From Paucilactobacillus oligofermentans DSM 15707 = LMG 22743 (GTDB lineage: Bacteria > Bacillota > Bacilli > Lactobacillales > Lactobacillaceae): DNA of 64,000 nt. This document shows positions 15,652-24,803 of this stretch, piece by piece. Each line of letters opens with the position of its first letter. The first letter of the stretch is position 1. The position numbers were made by a program, and so were the translations under genes. Location: contig NZ_AZFE01000031.1 of assembly GCF_001434315.1 (NCBI RefSeq), forward strand, positions 618,450-682,449, in the 5' to 3' direction. The notes beneath the pieces are model-generated. The model was not told the origin of the DNA. It searched no databases and worked only from the letters and a program-made list of their open reading frames with translations.

Positions 15652-16935
15652 TTAGGAACTACTACTGTCGCTGCTACTTAACGATGAAGTCGACTCCGAT
15701 AATTTAATCGTGGCGGTCTGTTTGTCACCATTGTGATAATAGGTTACCGCAACCGAGTCACCAACCTTGTGATCATATAAAACATCTTTTAATGAGGCTT
15801 CATCCGTTACTTTTTTACCATCTAACTTAGTAATTACATCGTACTTTTCAAGTCCTGCATTACCAGCCGCTGATGGCGATAAGATTGACATCACTACTAT
15901 TCCGCTTGTAATACTAGTAGGTAATTTTAAAACTGAAGCTTGTTGCGCACTAGTTACTTGATCTAAACTAACCAAGCTAATACCTAGAGCCGGACGCGTA
16001 ATTTTACCATCTTTAACCAGTTTATTAATAACCGAGACAACTTCGTTACTTGGAATTGAAAAGCCCATGCCTTCAACACTTGTTCCTGAATCATCGGTCG
16101 TTAATTTCATCGAATTAATTCCGACCACTTGCCCAGCCAGATTAATTAGCGGCCCACCAGAATTACCAGGATTAATCGCTGTATCAGTTTGAATAACGGT
16201 AGCATTTCCAGTCGTGTTACCTGAATTATCTTGGACTTGAACCGTCCGCTTCTTCGCAGAAATAATTCCTTGTGTAACCGATGATGCATATTGTGATCCT
16301 AATGGTGAACCAATTGCCAAGACTGTTTGACCGGCATCAATTTCATTTGAGTTGGCAAAACTAGCGACGGCCGTAACGTTTTTAGAACTAATTTTAAGTA
16401 CCGCTAAATCAGTTGCCGAATCCGTTCCAACGATTGTGGCCGTAACCTTTTTACCATTACTTAGAATTACTTGAATGGCTGATGACCCCGTGACTACATG
16501 GTTATTAGTCACAATATAGGCAGTATTGCCATCCTTCTTATAAATAACCCCTGAACCTTCGCTCGCGGCTTCTAATGAGCTATCTGAACTACTGCTACTT
16601 GAATCAGTCGTATATAAACTGTTTGAACTACTTGCTTCAGCTTGTAAATTTTCAACCGAGACTACGGCTGCCTTAACTGATTTATATGCTTTGGTTGATT
16701 GGCTCGTTCCCGTAACCTTACTTTGATTAACCTTAGTTCCACCTTTTTTATTAGAACTTGATGGCACTGAAAGTAAACTGCTAACGTGACCATTAGTAAG
16801 TAAGGAACCAATTTCATAAGCAGCACCGCCACCAACTAACCCGGCAAATAACCCAATTAAACCAACTATCCACCATAAATTGAGTTTGAACCGCTTTTTC
16901 TTCTTCGGTGTTTCTCCATCATTATTATTTTGCAT
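15652..16935 (-). CDS. htrA: HtrA/DegP-type membrane-anchored serine protease
   Basis: The start taken is the ATG at 16935 behind GGGAGGATAAC; the frame upstream has no site. The 427-residue protein has a short Lys-rich cytoplasmic segment, one membrane span (LNLWWIVGLIGLFAGLVGG), a Ser-rich linker, a trypsin-like domain with the catalytic triad His (TNNHVV), Asp (SATDLAVLKI) and Ser (NPGNSGGPL), and one C-terminal PDZ domain, ending in a Ser-rich tail. It degrades misfolded exported proteins at the cell surface. It is the last gene of the walRKHIJ-htrA cluster, and single-PDZ HtrA in this position is typical of lactobacilli. Confidence 0.95.
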   Translation of the reverse strand: MQNNNDGETPKKKKRFKLNLWWIVGLIGLFAGLVGGGAAYEIGSLLTNGHVSSLLSVPSSSNKKGGTKVNQSKVTGTSQSTKAYKSVKAAVVSVENLQAEASSSNSLYTTDSSSSSSDSSLEAASEGSGVIYKKDGNTAYIVTNNHVVTGSSAIQVILSNGKKVTATIVGTDSATDLAVLKISSKNVTAVASFANSNEIDAGQTVLAIGSPLGSQYASSVTQGIISAKKRTVQVQDNSGNTTGNATVIQTDTAINPGNSGGPLINLAGQVVGINSMKLTTDDSGTSVEGMGFSIPSNEVVSVINKLVKDGKITRPALGISLVSLDQVTSAQQASVLKLPTSITSGIVVMSILSPSAAGNAGLEKYDVITKLDGKKVTDEASLKDVLYDHKVGDSVAVTYYHNGDKQTATIKLSESTSSLSSSDSSSS

Positions 16936-17022
16936 GTTATCCTCCCAAATCCTCATTACTTCACAGGATAGCAAATAAATTTGAATAATTTATGAACTAC
17001 GCCCTACGTAATTTGAACTTGC

Positions 17023-17829
17023 CTATAACGAGCTTAATTTAGTTGCTTGATCAGGTTCCGTATCATGAAGATAAAAGTCATGTTCAACACCAAAATCATG
17101 TTCTTGTAACATCGTTGAAACGGTTAAATGTGCTAGTGAACGTAAATTATTTTCTGGACTTCGATGACCCAAATAAATTTGTTTCGTCTGATTACCCACC
17201 ACCGACATAATTGCATTAGCGCCATCTTCATTAGATAAATGACCTTCATCGCTTAGAATTCGTTGTTTCAATGGCCATGAGTATGAACCCGCCCGCAGCA
17301 TCTGAATATCATGGTTACATTCCATTAAATACGTATCCGCATTTCGAATCGTCCCGGCAACTTTATCAGACACATAGCCCGTATCGGTTAAAATACATAA
17401 CGTTTTTCCGTCATGATGCACTTGATAAAACATTGGTTCCGCAGCATCATGTGAAACCGTGAAACTTTCAATATCCATATCACCAAAATCTAGCGTGGTA
17501 TCAGCACCAAAAATATTTTTTTGTTCAAAGGGGATTTTACCGACTTTTTTTGCCATCGCATCCCAAGTTCCTTCGTTGGCATACACATCCATCCCGTACT
17601 TACGGGCTAAAACACCCACGCCATGAACATGATCTGAATGTTCATGCGTAACAAACAGTGCATCGACATCTTCGATATTCCGACCTACTGAACTCATTAG
17701 TTCTTTGATTTTTTTACCACTCAAGCCAGCATCAATTAAGATTTTATGTTCTGGGGTTTCTAAATACGTCACATTACCAGAACTACCACTAGCTAAAATA
17801 CTATATTGTAATTGATCAACTGCTTGCAC
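17023..17829 (-). CDS. walJ: WalJ/YycJ metallo-beta-lactamase-fold hydrolase
   Basis: The 268-residue protein carries the MBL metal motif THEHSDHVHG near residue 60, a later SHDA and a C-terminal LGHRSPEN histidine, and the conserved ASGSSGNVTY start. Family members are 5'-to-3' exonuclease-like hydrolases tied to the WalRK regulon and cell-division coordination. It begins 14 bp after walI and lies in the operon walR-K-H-I-J-htrA. Length and motifs are ordinary. Confidence 0.92.
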   Translation of the reverse strand: MQAVDQLQYSILASGSSGNVTYLETPEHKILIDAGLSGKKIKELMSSVGRNIEDVDALFVTHEHSDHVHGVGVLARKYGMDVYANEGTWDAMAKKVGKIPFEQKNIFGADTTLDFGDMDIESFTVSHDAAEPMFYQVHHDGKTLCILTDTGYVSDKVAGTIRNADTYLMECNHDIQMLRAGSYSWPLKQRILSDEGHLSNEDGANAIMSVVGNQTKQIYLGHRSPENNLRSLAHLTVSTMLQEHDFGVEHDFYLHDTEPDQATKLSSL

Positions 17830-17843
17830 GTTAAACTATCTCC

Positions 17844-18680
17844 TTAGTTCGCTTCTTCTGTTACTTCACTAATCGTACTAGCATCCGTCTTACTTAAGGT
17901 CCCAGTAAAGGCATTAATTCGTTTAATTTCAATGCTATCACTATTTTTCGCTTGAATTGCCACCATCCACGTTGGAATATAAACAGCATTGTCATCATCT
18001 AATGCCAACAAGCGTGTATAACCTAATTTAGTCCATTTAACTTTAGAATTGTCGGGTATTTCATCATGTTGATATAAATATAAAACGGCCTTCCGCTCAC
18101 TGACCAGTCGTTCTTTTTCTCGTAATGTTTTAACGTCATTTAAATATGACTGGGTGTAACTAATAATTTGATTTTCTGAGTTAACTTTAAATCTAATTTG
18201 TCCTTCCGTTCCACCGAAATTCAATCCAGGACCTTTTTGAACATAGATAACATCGTTTTCATATTCAGACGACAAATCGGCCGCATAAACATATTGGGAA
18301 CCGAATAAAATCTTATTCTTATCAGCGACAATCTTATTCAGTGTTTTGTCTGGATGTTTAACATTAATTTTAACTGGCTGATTAAAATTACTCGTCAACA
18401 CACCATTATTATAACTAGCTGACTGACCCTTTAAAGTATTTAACTTATCTTGAAGAATACCACTTCCAGACGTTGAAATATAATATCCTGATTGTCTGGT
18501 TGTCGATAGTTTACCCGCATCAATACCATCATTTTTCATTTCACTAATAATTGACTCATCCTTCGTTGATTGGACCACACTAATAGTAAATTCATTATTT
18601 GAAATATATGAATATCCTAAGAAAATATCCAACGCAATAAAGGCGACTAAAAAAATCCATTGTATTCGCCTAAAATTCAT
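17844..18680 (-). CDS. walI: two-component system regulatory protein YycI (WalI)
   Basis: The ATG at 18680 behind AAAGGAGGGAACC is the start; the longer frame lacks a site. The 278-residue protein has one N-terminal membrane span (WIFLVAFIALDIFLGYSYI) and an extracytoplasmic YycI domain ending in the IKRINAFTG region. With YycH it forms a membrane complex that modulates the WalK kinase. It follows yycH after 22 bp. Confidence 0.92.
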   Translation of the reverse strand: MNFRRIQWIFLVAFIALDIFLGYSYISNNEFTISVVQSTKDESIISEMKNDGIDAGKLSTTRQSGYYISTSGSGILQDKLNTLKGQSASYNNGVLTSNFNQPVKINVKHPDKTLNKIVADKNKILFGSQYVYAADLSSEYENDVIYVQKGPGLNFGGTEGQIRFKVNSENQIISYTQSYLNDVKTLREKERLVSERKAVLYLYQHDEIPDNSKVKWTKLGYTRLLALDDDNAVYIPTWMVAIQAKNSDSIEIKRINAFTGTLSKTDASTISEVTEEAN

Positions 18681-18702
18681 ACTCGGTTCCCTCCTTTCCG
18701 AC

Positions 18703-20007
18703 TTAACTATTATTAATATCGGTATATTTAACCCATTCATTATGATACTTAATGTAATAAGTAGCTTCTAAATCAACCACCATTGCTGAGGTTTCACTAG
18801 CCTTCCACTCATACTCTAAGCGAATCCCTTTAATATCTTTTTCTTTGATTCCTTTAGCTTCAAGCTCTTTAATCACGTCAGCCGTTGGTGGTAACTCTTG
18901 ACTACCTAACTTGTTTGGTACAGGAACTTGTAAACTAAATAATGAAAATGTATATCGCTGAACGTTGTTGCTGGAGTATGAGACGGTTAAACTACCATAA
19001 TTATTCGAATTAAAAATTGGAATTCCACCAACATAATCCCGATAAGTGACGACATTTTTACTAGTATCTAAACTTTCAAATCTTGTATTATCCAATGGAA
19101 CCCCAATACTAATTAATTTTTTAAAACTATCCGTTAGTAATTGCGAGTCCGAGAAGTTCTCTTCTTTCGAAACAAAATTTTCATACGTTACCATGCTCGT
19201 ACTATTATCAACACTCATGCGCTTGTCAGTACCATCAGTATAGGTAGTGACGTTGTCTTCCGTATGCATTGAGACTGATGCATTTTGATTAGCATTCATC
19301 AAGGTCGACATAAAAGTATTCCCAGTTTGTTTGCTCAGTAAATAGCTATAAGTAGGTACTTTGATTGATTTTAGATATTGAACAGTCAAACCCTTATTTA
19401 AAATCATCATCTTGATCGGATAGCGTTCAGCAGACTCCCCTGTAATTTCACGTAAGGTCTTCATATCACTAAACTTAGTAACCTTAGCTTGATAAACTTT
19501 AAACCCTTTATCATTTAACAAATAAACATACTTGGGGTCATGGCGTGGAATAACAATTCGTTTCACTTTATTTATCGAACGTGAGCTAAGTGACTGGCTA
19601 TATACGCGATTGAATATACCAATTGAAACCGCGTCATTATAACTCATAACTACCGAATCTTTTGCATTTAAATAGTGTAAATATTTACTTTGACTTTTAG
19701 TTGATACTTGATCAACTTTACCTAATTTCCATTCCTTTAAAATTTGCTGTGCCGAAACCACTAAATTACGTTGCTTGGGATACATTAAATTTTGTGAACC
19801 ATCCGCATTATTCTTAATAACTTGCGTTGGCAAAAAAACATCACTTAAGAAACGGTTCGTAACTTTTGATGAACTTGAAGTATCTTGATCCGTAGTTCGG
19901 TTATACCGAGACGGATTGGTCCATGTCGCCCATGACAAAACCAGACTAATAATGATGGTAATAGTTAATATAATCGGTAACCAATTACTACGAATTTTCC
20001 GAATCAT
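18703..20007 (-). CDS. walH: two-component system regulatory protein YycH (WalH)
   Basis: About 434 residues from the ATG at 20007 (site AAGGAG 12 bp upstream; an ATG at 20019 directly against that site is the alternative). One membrane span (LPIILTITIIISLVLSWATW) is followed by a large extracytoplasmic YycH domain. The start overlaps the end of walK by 20 bp, implying translational coupling. With YycI it tunes WalK activity; in Bacillus it represses, in Staphylococcus it activates, and the sequence does not tell which applies here. Confidence 0.9.
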   Translation of the reverse strand: MIRKIRSNWLPIILTITIIISLVLSWATWTNPSRYNRTTDQDTSSSSKVTNRFLSDVFLPTQVIKNNADGSQNLMYPKQRNLVVSAQQILKEWKLGKVDQVSTKSQSKYLHYLNAKDSVVMSYNDAVSIGIFNRVYSQSLSSRSINKVKRIVIPRHDPKYVYLLNDKGFKVYQAKVTKFSDMKTLREITGESAERYPIKMMILNKGLTVQYLKSIKVPTYSYLLSKQTGNTFMSTLMNANQNASVSMHTEDNVTTYTDGTDKRMSVDNSTSMVTYENFVSKEENFSDSQLLTDSFKKLISIGVPLDNTRFESLDTSKNVVTYRDYVGGIPIFNSNNYGSLTVSYSSNNVQRYTFSLFSLQVPVPNKLGSQELPPTADVIKELEAKGIKEKDIKGIRLEYEWKASETSAMVVDLEATYYIKYHNEWVKYTDINNS

Positions 20008-21847
20008 CGTCCCATTCATCTCCTTCATAAGGTACATAAGGTAGTGAAATATAGAAGTTTGAACCTCTACCCTCAATACTATCAACCCAAATTTGACCAC
20101 CAAGCAAGTTAATTACTTCTTTTGAAATTGCCAATCCTAACCCTGTTCCACCTTGTTTTCTCGAACGTGCCTTATCAACCCGGAAGAAACGGTCAAAGAC
20201 ATGCGCAATATCTTTACGGGGGATTCCTAATCCTTGATCAGAAATCGTTAAAATAACATGATTATGTGTCTCAAGTAAACGGACCGTAATCGTTCCCCCA
20301 TCAGGAGAATATTTAATAGCGTTATTCATTAAATTATCAACTACTTGGGTGAATTTATCGGTATCTAAATCTACCCAGAGATCTTTAGTTGTAATTTTTC
20401 GGTCAATTTTATAGGTTTTACTTGGTTGATCATCACTATTTAAAATCATATCAAAGCGATTTAAAATATAATTAATTAACTCATTTAAATTAACGTATTC
20501 AAAGTTAAGCTTGGAAGTTCCGGCGTCCATTCGTGACAAACTCAATAAATCATTTATCATCCGAATCATGCGTTCCGTTTCGTCTTGCACAACCGCCAAA
20601 AAGTTAGGCGCTAGTTCTGGATCTTCCCACGCACCATCACTTAACGCTTCAACATAGCTACGCACACTTGTTAATGGTGTCCGTAATTCGTGTGAAACAT
20701 TAGAAACGAATTGACGACGTTCTTGTTCTTCATGTTGCTGTTCCGTAATATCGTGCAATACACAAACTAGTCCACTAATAAACCCAGATTCACGCTGAAT
20801 TAGTGAGAAATATGCATGTAAAATTAGTTCGTTAGCATCCGTTGACAAATCAATAATGATTTCTTCTTCACTTTCTAGCAATTCGCGAATCGTATAATCC
20901 TGCCGAATGTGAAGCACGTCTAAAATTGACATTCCAACCGATTCTTCAGATGAAGAACTTAATAAATCAACCGCGGTTTCGTTAATAATGGTCACATTAC
21001 CACGACGATCTGTAGCTAACACTCCATCAGACATGTGGCGCAAAACGCCATCTAATCGACGACGGTCAGCTTCAGTAGAATCTTGTGCTTCTTCAACCCG
21101 GACTGATAAGTTATTAACTGCCCCAGCTAATTGGCCAAGTTCATCATTACCATACACCTTAACGTGACCTGAAAAATCACCACGTGCAATTCGAATCGAT
21201 TGCTTTTTCATCTCATCAATCGGTACTGATATTGCCCGGGAAATAACAATGGCCACCAATAAACCTAACGCAATCGCGACAATCGCAGCTGACAAACTCA
21301 ACAAAGTGATTTTATTAATACTGGCATAAACACTTTCTAAGTTAGCCCGAATGTACAGTGACCCCACCACGCTACTATTAGTTGAACTATTAAGTAATGG
21401 CAATGACGACACGTAGTAACGTGCATTAGTTTTATCATCATAAACATTTTGATCATATGAGCGATTATTAGAAATAGTTTTCTTAATATCCTCATTTGTC
21501 GTTTTTTGACCAACGATTGATTGATTATTAACACTACTCGTTCCGCGAATGATACCCTTACTATCTACGACTCGAATTTCAGTAATATTAACATTATTGA
21601 CATCTGACAAGATTGCCTTAATTTTTTTATTAGCACTCTTCCTGTTAGTATTCGACAATTGTTCAGAAATTGAATTTTCAATATACGCCGGTAGTTCAAT
21701 TTGTTGTTTAAATGTATTTAAGTTTTGACGTTCCAATTGACGCACAAAAACCGCTCCGATAATTTCGATCGTGATTAACAAAACCAGAGCGAATACCAAA
21801 GCGATTTTAAAATGAATCGATTGAAAGAATTTAATCTTACTGTTCAA
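19988..21847 (-). CDS. walK: sensor histidine kinase WalK (VicK/YycG)
   Basis: The 619-residue kinase has two membrane spans (about 13-32 and 182-203) flanking an extracytoplasmic Cache-like domain, then HAMP, a PAS domain around 265-365, the HisKA box SNVSHELRTPLTSVRSY with the phosphorylated His, and a HATPase domain with N (NLMNNAIKYSP), G1 (DQGLGIP) and G2 (GTGLGLAIS) boxes. WalK senses cell-wall or division status and controls autolysins through WalR. It is 14 bp from walR and overlaps walH, the usual operon layout. Confidence 0.96.
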   Translation of the reverse strand: MNSKIKFFQSIHFKIALVFALVLLITIEIIGAVFVRQLERQNLNTFKQQIELPAYIENSISEQLSNTNRKSANKKIKAILSDVNNVNITEIRVVDSKGIIRGTSSVNNQSIVGQKTTNEDIKKTISNNRSYDQNVYDDKTNARYYVSSLPLLNSSTNSSVVGSLYIRANLESVYASINKITLLSLSAAIVAIALGLLVAIVISRAISVPIDEMKKQSIRIARGDFSGHVKVYGNDELGQLAGAVNNLSVRVEEAQDSTEADRRRLDGVLRHMSDGVLATDRRGNVTIINETAVDLLSSSSEESVGMSILDVLHIRQDYTIRELLESEEEIIIDLSTDANELILHAYFSLIQRESGFISGLVCVLHDITEQQHEEQERRQFVSNVSHELRTPLTSVRSYVEALSDGAWEDPELAPNFLAVVQDETERMIRMINDLLSLSRMDAGTSKLNFEYVNLNELINYILNRFDMILNSDDQPSKTYKIDRKITTKDLWVDLDTDKFTQVVDNLMNNAIKYSPDGGTITVRLLETHNHVILTISDQGLGIPRKDIAHVFDRFFRVDKARSRKQGGTGLGLAISKEVINLLGGQIWVDSIEGRGSNFYISLPYVPYEGDEWDDDSENS

Positions 21848-21861
21848 TTGTTCGATTACTC

Positions 21862-22563
21862 CTAATCATTTTCAGGATTGTTTAAATAATAGCCAACCCC
21901 ACGACGGGTAATAAGCCACGTTGGATGACTTGCATTATCTTCGACTTTTTCACGTAAACGGCGAACCGTCACATCGACTGTTCGAACATCACCAAAATAA
22001 TCATAACCCCAAACGGTTTGCAATAAATGTTCACGGGTCATAACTTGGCCGATATGTTGAGCTAAATAATGTAGTAATTCAAACTCACGATGAGTTAAAT
22101 CAATACTATCACCACGTTTACTTACGGTGTATGCATCCGGATGAATGGTTAAATCACCAACTTCAATATCCGCATTTTCATCAGGAACTGCAGATTCAAC
22201 CGCTTCTTGCCGACGTAAATTAGCTTTCACCCGCGCCACTAGTTCTCGATTTGAGAATGGTTTCGTGACATAATCATCCGCCCCTAATTCAAGACCTAAA
22301 ACTTTGTCTAGTTCTGAATCTTTAGCCGTTACCATAATGATCGGCGTTGTCTTCTTAGCTCGAACTTGCTTAGCAACTTCTAAACCATCAATTTTTGGTA
22401 ACATTAAATCAAGGACAATTAAATCTGGAGCTTCATCTTCAACTTTTTGAATGGCTTCTTCGCCGTCATAAGCTACGACAACATCATAGCCTTCTTTTTC
22501 TAAATTAAATTTAATTATATCTGAAATTGGCTTTTCATCATCAACCACTAAAACTTTCTTCAT
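21862..22563 (-). CDS. walR: response regulator WalR (VicR/YycF), OmpR/PhoB family
   Basis: The 233-residue protein has a receiver domain with the acidic pair DDE (8-10), phospho-acceptor in LIVLDLMLP (about D53), switch Thr and Lys in TAKDSE and TKPF, and a C-terminal winged helix with the recognition region [17 protein letters not shown]. It is usually essential in Firmicutes and controls peptidoglycan hydrolases. It is first in the operon; a strong GGAGGGG site precedes the ATG. Confidence 0.97.
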   Translation of the reverse strand: MKKVLVVDDEKPISDIIKFNLEKEGYDVVVAYDGEEAIQKVEDEAPDLIVLDLMLPKIDGLEVAKQVRAKKTTPIIMVTAKDSELDKVLGLELGADDYVTKPFSNRELVARVKANLRRQEAVESAVPDENADIEVGDLTIHPDAYTVSKRGDSIDLTHREFELLHYLAQHIGQVMTREHLLQTVWGYDYFGDVRTVDVTVRRLREKVEDNASHPTWLITRRGVGYYLNNPEND

Positions 22564-22656
22564 ATTGCTAACCCCTCCAGAGGTATGGATTTATATTTTA
22601 TCTTCATATATGGACAGCCAAATTAACCAATTTTATGAACTGCCGCCTTGTGAATT

Positions 22657-22665
22657 ATTATACCA
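22657..22665 (-). promoter_or_regulatory. extended -10 promoter of the wal operon
   Basis: On the minus strand TGG-TATAAT forms an extended -10 about 95 bp before walR; no good -35 is present. The region 22666-22780 is AT-rich with a partial palindrome around ACGCGT (22751-22756) and no gene. Confidence 0.5.
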
Positions 22666-22782
22666 CAATTGTTAAATCACATATTTTCAGCTTATTTTTT
22701 AAGTCAGTTGGTCACAATCACTGGTTTTTTTTATGAAAATCGCTAAATAAACGCGTTTTATTAACTTTTATTGCAAATAGTA

Positions 22783-22812
22783 TTGACGTCACTACAAAAT
22801 TCATGATATTAT
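22783..22812 (+). promoter_or_regulatory. promoter of tRNA-Lys
   Basis: TTGACG (22783-22788), 18 bp, TATTAT (22807-22812), 28 bp before the mature tRNA end. Confidence 0.65.
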
Positions 22813-22840
22813 ATCTGAGTTGAAAAAATTTAACACTTAT

Positions 22841-22913
22841 GGGCAGCTAGCTCAGCTGGCAGAGCAACGGACTCTTAATCCGTGGGTCCAGGGTTCGATC
22901 CCCTGGCTGCCCA
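22841..22913 (+). tRNA. tRNA-Lys (anticodon CTT)
   Basis: The 73-nt cloverleaf folds fully: acceptor GGGCAGC/GCTGCCC, D arm GCTC/GAGC, anticodon stem ACGGA/TCCGT around loop CTCTTAA (anticodon CTT, reading AAG), T arm CAGGG/CCCTG around TTCGATC, discriminator A. The 3' CCA is not encoded (ATTT follows), so it must be added after transcription. It is a single-gene unit with its own promoter and terminator. Confidence 0.97.
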
Positions 22914-22925
22914 TTTACCTATATT

Positions 22926-22974
22926 AGCTTGTTATCACGATGCGTGTTGGTCGCCGTGGTTGCAAGCTTTTTTT
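22926..22974 (+). terminator. terminator of tRNA-Lys
   Basis: AGCTTG and CAAGCT enclose an extended imperfect stem (inner CACG/CGTG), followed by a seven-T run. Confidence 0.75.
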
Positions 22975-22984
22975 GTCGCATTAA

Positions 22985-23365
22985 TTATTCATGTAATTCA
23001 AGTGGTAACCCCTCTGGATCAAAGAAAAAGGTCATTTTTTCACCTGTAAAATCATCCGTTCTAATTGGTTCGCACTTAATTCCTTTAGAGTCTAATTCAG
23101 CTACATAAGCTTCAATATTTTCAACTTTAAAAGCCAAATGACGTAAACCAGTCGCCTCTGGATAATTGGGCCTGGCGGGCGCATCAGCTTTAACAAATAT
23201 TTCTAACTTAACAGTTCCGTTTTTAACATCCAACATCACATCTTGTTTATCTGAGCGTGAAACTTCACGTACAATTTCAAATCCTAATTTGGTTACATAA
23301 AATTCTTTTGCTTTTGCTAAATTACTTACGATAATCGCAATATGATCAATTTGATTAAAATTCAT
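22985..23365 (-). CDS. VOC-family glyoxalase-like protein
   Basis: The 126-residue protein has two beta-alpha-beta-beta-beta modules and the four metal ligands expected of glyoxalase I-like VOC proteins: His in DHIAI (8), Glu in VKLEIFV (near 55), His in LRHLAFK (near 74) and Glu in LPLELHE (near the C-terminus). It resembles the SMU1112c/GloA2 group. Possible roles are methylglyoxal detoxification or another metal-dependent lyase or dioxygenase reaction. The substrate is not determined. It stands alone between convergent tRNA-Lys and a divergent orphan gene. Confidence 0.8.
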   Translation of the reverse strand: MNFNQIDHIAIIVSNLAKAKEFYVTKLGFEIVREVSRSDKQDVMLDVKNGTVKLEIFVKADAPARPNYPEATGLRHLAFKVENIEAYVAELDSKGIKCEPIRTDDFTGEKMTFFFDPEGLPLELHE

Positions 23366-23498
23366 TACGCCCTCCTGTTTATTTCCTATATGCTATAATT
23401 AGCCTAAATTTTGGTATTTAGGGCAATTATAATTGTCGTCTAAATAATACCATTATTCCCTATTCAGTCACTCATAAACGGCTTACGGAGGCTTTTAA

Positions 23499-23960
23499 AT
23501 GGCGTATCAGGTTAATTTTAAAGATGCTAGTACTATCGGCCTTGAAATATCACCAGTTGCAGAAGCATTGGCAGGCTTACGTGCCAATGAAGCGCGCTAC
23601 TTTTGGAATAAATATAAACATAACTTTATCACAACGCCTGCAGCAGATGCTCCCGATATTTTAACTTGGATTGAAACTATTTTAAAAGAACGTGATATGA
23701 CCTTCCCTTACAAACCACTCGAAGTTAGTGAATTAGAAGTTGATGGCGTTAAGTGGTCATTTGTTTTTTATGAAAATGGTTTAGAAGTAAACACTCTCTA
23801 TAGTCTTGATCCTAATGGTAAACGTGCCGTTGGCTTTAAGCTCACCGACGGGATGGATATCCCCAAAGAATTTGATGGTAAATTTAAGTTCGCCCGTCAA
23901 AAGTCAAAACTAGCTGGTACCATTCGCGGTTCATTTTTCGTAATTAAAGGTGAATATTAA
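23499..23960 (+). CDS. conserved-looking protein of unknown function, 153 aa
   Basis: A clear frame from ATG 23499 behind ACGGAGGC to a stop followed at once by a terminator. The product is soluble, mixed alpha/beta in appearance, with many aromatic residues (WNKYKHNF, TWIETILKE, VKWSFVFYENGLEV) and a basic C-terminal third; there are no cysteines, signal peptide or membrane span. I cannot assign a family. The good ribosome binding site, codon use like its neighbours and tidy terminator support a real gene. Confidence 0.75.
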   Translation: MAYQVNFKDASTIGLEISPVAEALAGLRANEARYFWNKYKHNFITTPAADAPDILTWIETILKERDMTFPYKPLEVSELEVDGVKWSFVFYENGLEVNTLYSLDPNGKRAVGFKLTDGMDIPKEFDGKFKFARQKSKLAGTIRGSFFVIKGEY

Positions 23961-23986
23961 AAAAGGCTGCCAATGGCATCCTTTTT
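23961..23986 (+). terminator. terminator of the 153-aa gene
   Basis: AAAAGGCTGCC and GGCATCCTTTT pair with one internal mismatch; the T tract leads directly into the parS-like site. Confidence 0.8.
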
Positions 23987-24002
23987 TGTTTCACATGAAA
24001 CA
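23987..24002. promoter_or_regulatory. parS-like site
   Basis: TGTTTCACATGAAACA, identical to the site at 7348 and one base from canonical parS, fused to the end of a terminator between convergent genes. Confidence 0.7.
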
Positions 24003-24042
24003 TTTAATCTCAGATACATTAATTTTTACATATATTCTAAAA

Positions 24043-24801
24043 TCAATATTCCATTTTTTTAAATGCTCGATTAGAACATAAATAAATAATTAACGCATAT
24101 ATACAGAAGAGTAATACAATCATGAATAGTGAAGTTCCAAAGCCTAACTGTACTAATAATCCCGAATAACCATTAGGAAGAAAATATTTTAACCCTTTTA
24201 AACTTGGGGCAATAAAAGAAATTAAGGCAAACACAATACCAATTAACATTGTTAGACCATCACTTAGTTTAATCGAAATAGCTACTGAAATTAAAATACA
24301 TAGTTGTGTTACTGCAAAAATACCAATTATAGAAATAATAGCGTCTTGTAAATCAACTAACTGCGTTGGCAAAAATGTACCTGAAGTATAATCCATATGA
24401 ATCAAATGTAAATAATAAGTGATTAGACTAGCTACAAAAGTCAAAATAAAGTAAATAAAATAAACACCAATAACTGAAGCAATTTTAGCATTCAATATTT
24501 TCGAACGTTTAATATCTTTGAAAAGAAACATTTTTCCAGATTTAATTTCGTCGTGAAAACAAGTGACCACTAAATAAATAAAGGCAATAATTGGCAATGT
24601 CAATTGATATTGCACAGATTCAACTGCACCAAAAAATTCAAGAAAACTCAGTGAACCTTTTGGTGCACTTAATTGCATGAAATTAGTACTAAAAAAATCA
24701 ACTAGCAACAACAATAATGGGAAAGCACTAAAACCTACACATAACCAAGTTTCTTTTCTTTTAAGAACAGTTTTAAAAACGGGTCTGAATAAATAATTCA
24801 T
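24043..24801 (-). CDS. ABC transporter permease (ABC-2 type)
   Basis: The 252-residue protein has six membrane spans and no conserved enzymatic motif, in the style of ABC-2 exporter permeases. Its start is 2 bp after the stop of the ATPase gene, so the two form one exporter. Such two-gene exporters in lactic acid bacteria often give bacteriocin or antimicrobial-peptide immunity, but the substrate cannot be read from sequence. The pair is more AT-rich than the flanking housekeeping genes. Confidence 0.75.
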   Translation of the reverse strand: MNYLFRPVFKTVLKRKETWLCVGFSAFPLLLLLVDFFSTNFMQLSAPKGSLSFLEFFGAVESVQYQLTLPIIAFIYLVVTCFHDEIKSGKMFLFKDIKRSKILNAKIASVIGVYFIYFILTFVASLITYYLHLIHMDYTSGTFLPTQLVDLQDAIISIIGIFAVTQLCILISVAISIKLSDGLTMLIGIVFALISFIAPSLKGLKYFLPNGYSGLLVQLGFGTSLFMIVLLFCIYALIIYLCSNRAFKKMEY

Positions 24802-24803
24802 AA

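Noticed and set aside
20681-20701. parS-like GTGTGAAACA inside walK
   Set aside because: Only the right half of the palindrome is present; it is ordinary coding sequence.
22841-22974. Integration site at tRNA-Lys
   Set aside because: No integrase gene and no repeat of the tRNA 3' end are seen downstream within the window.
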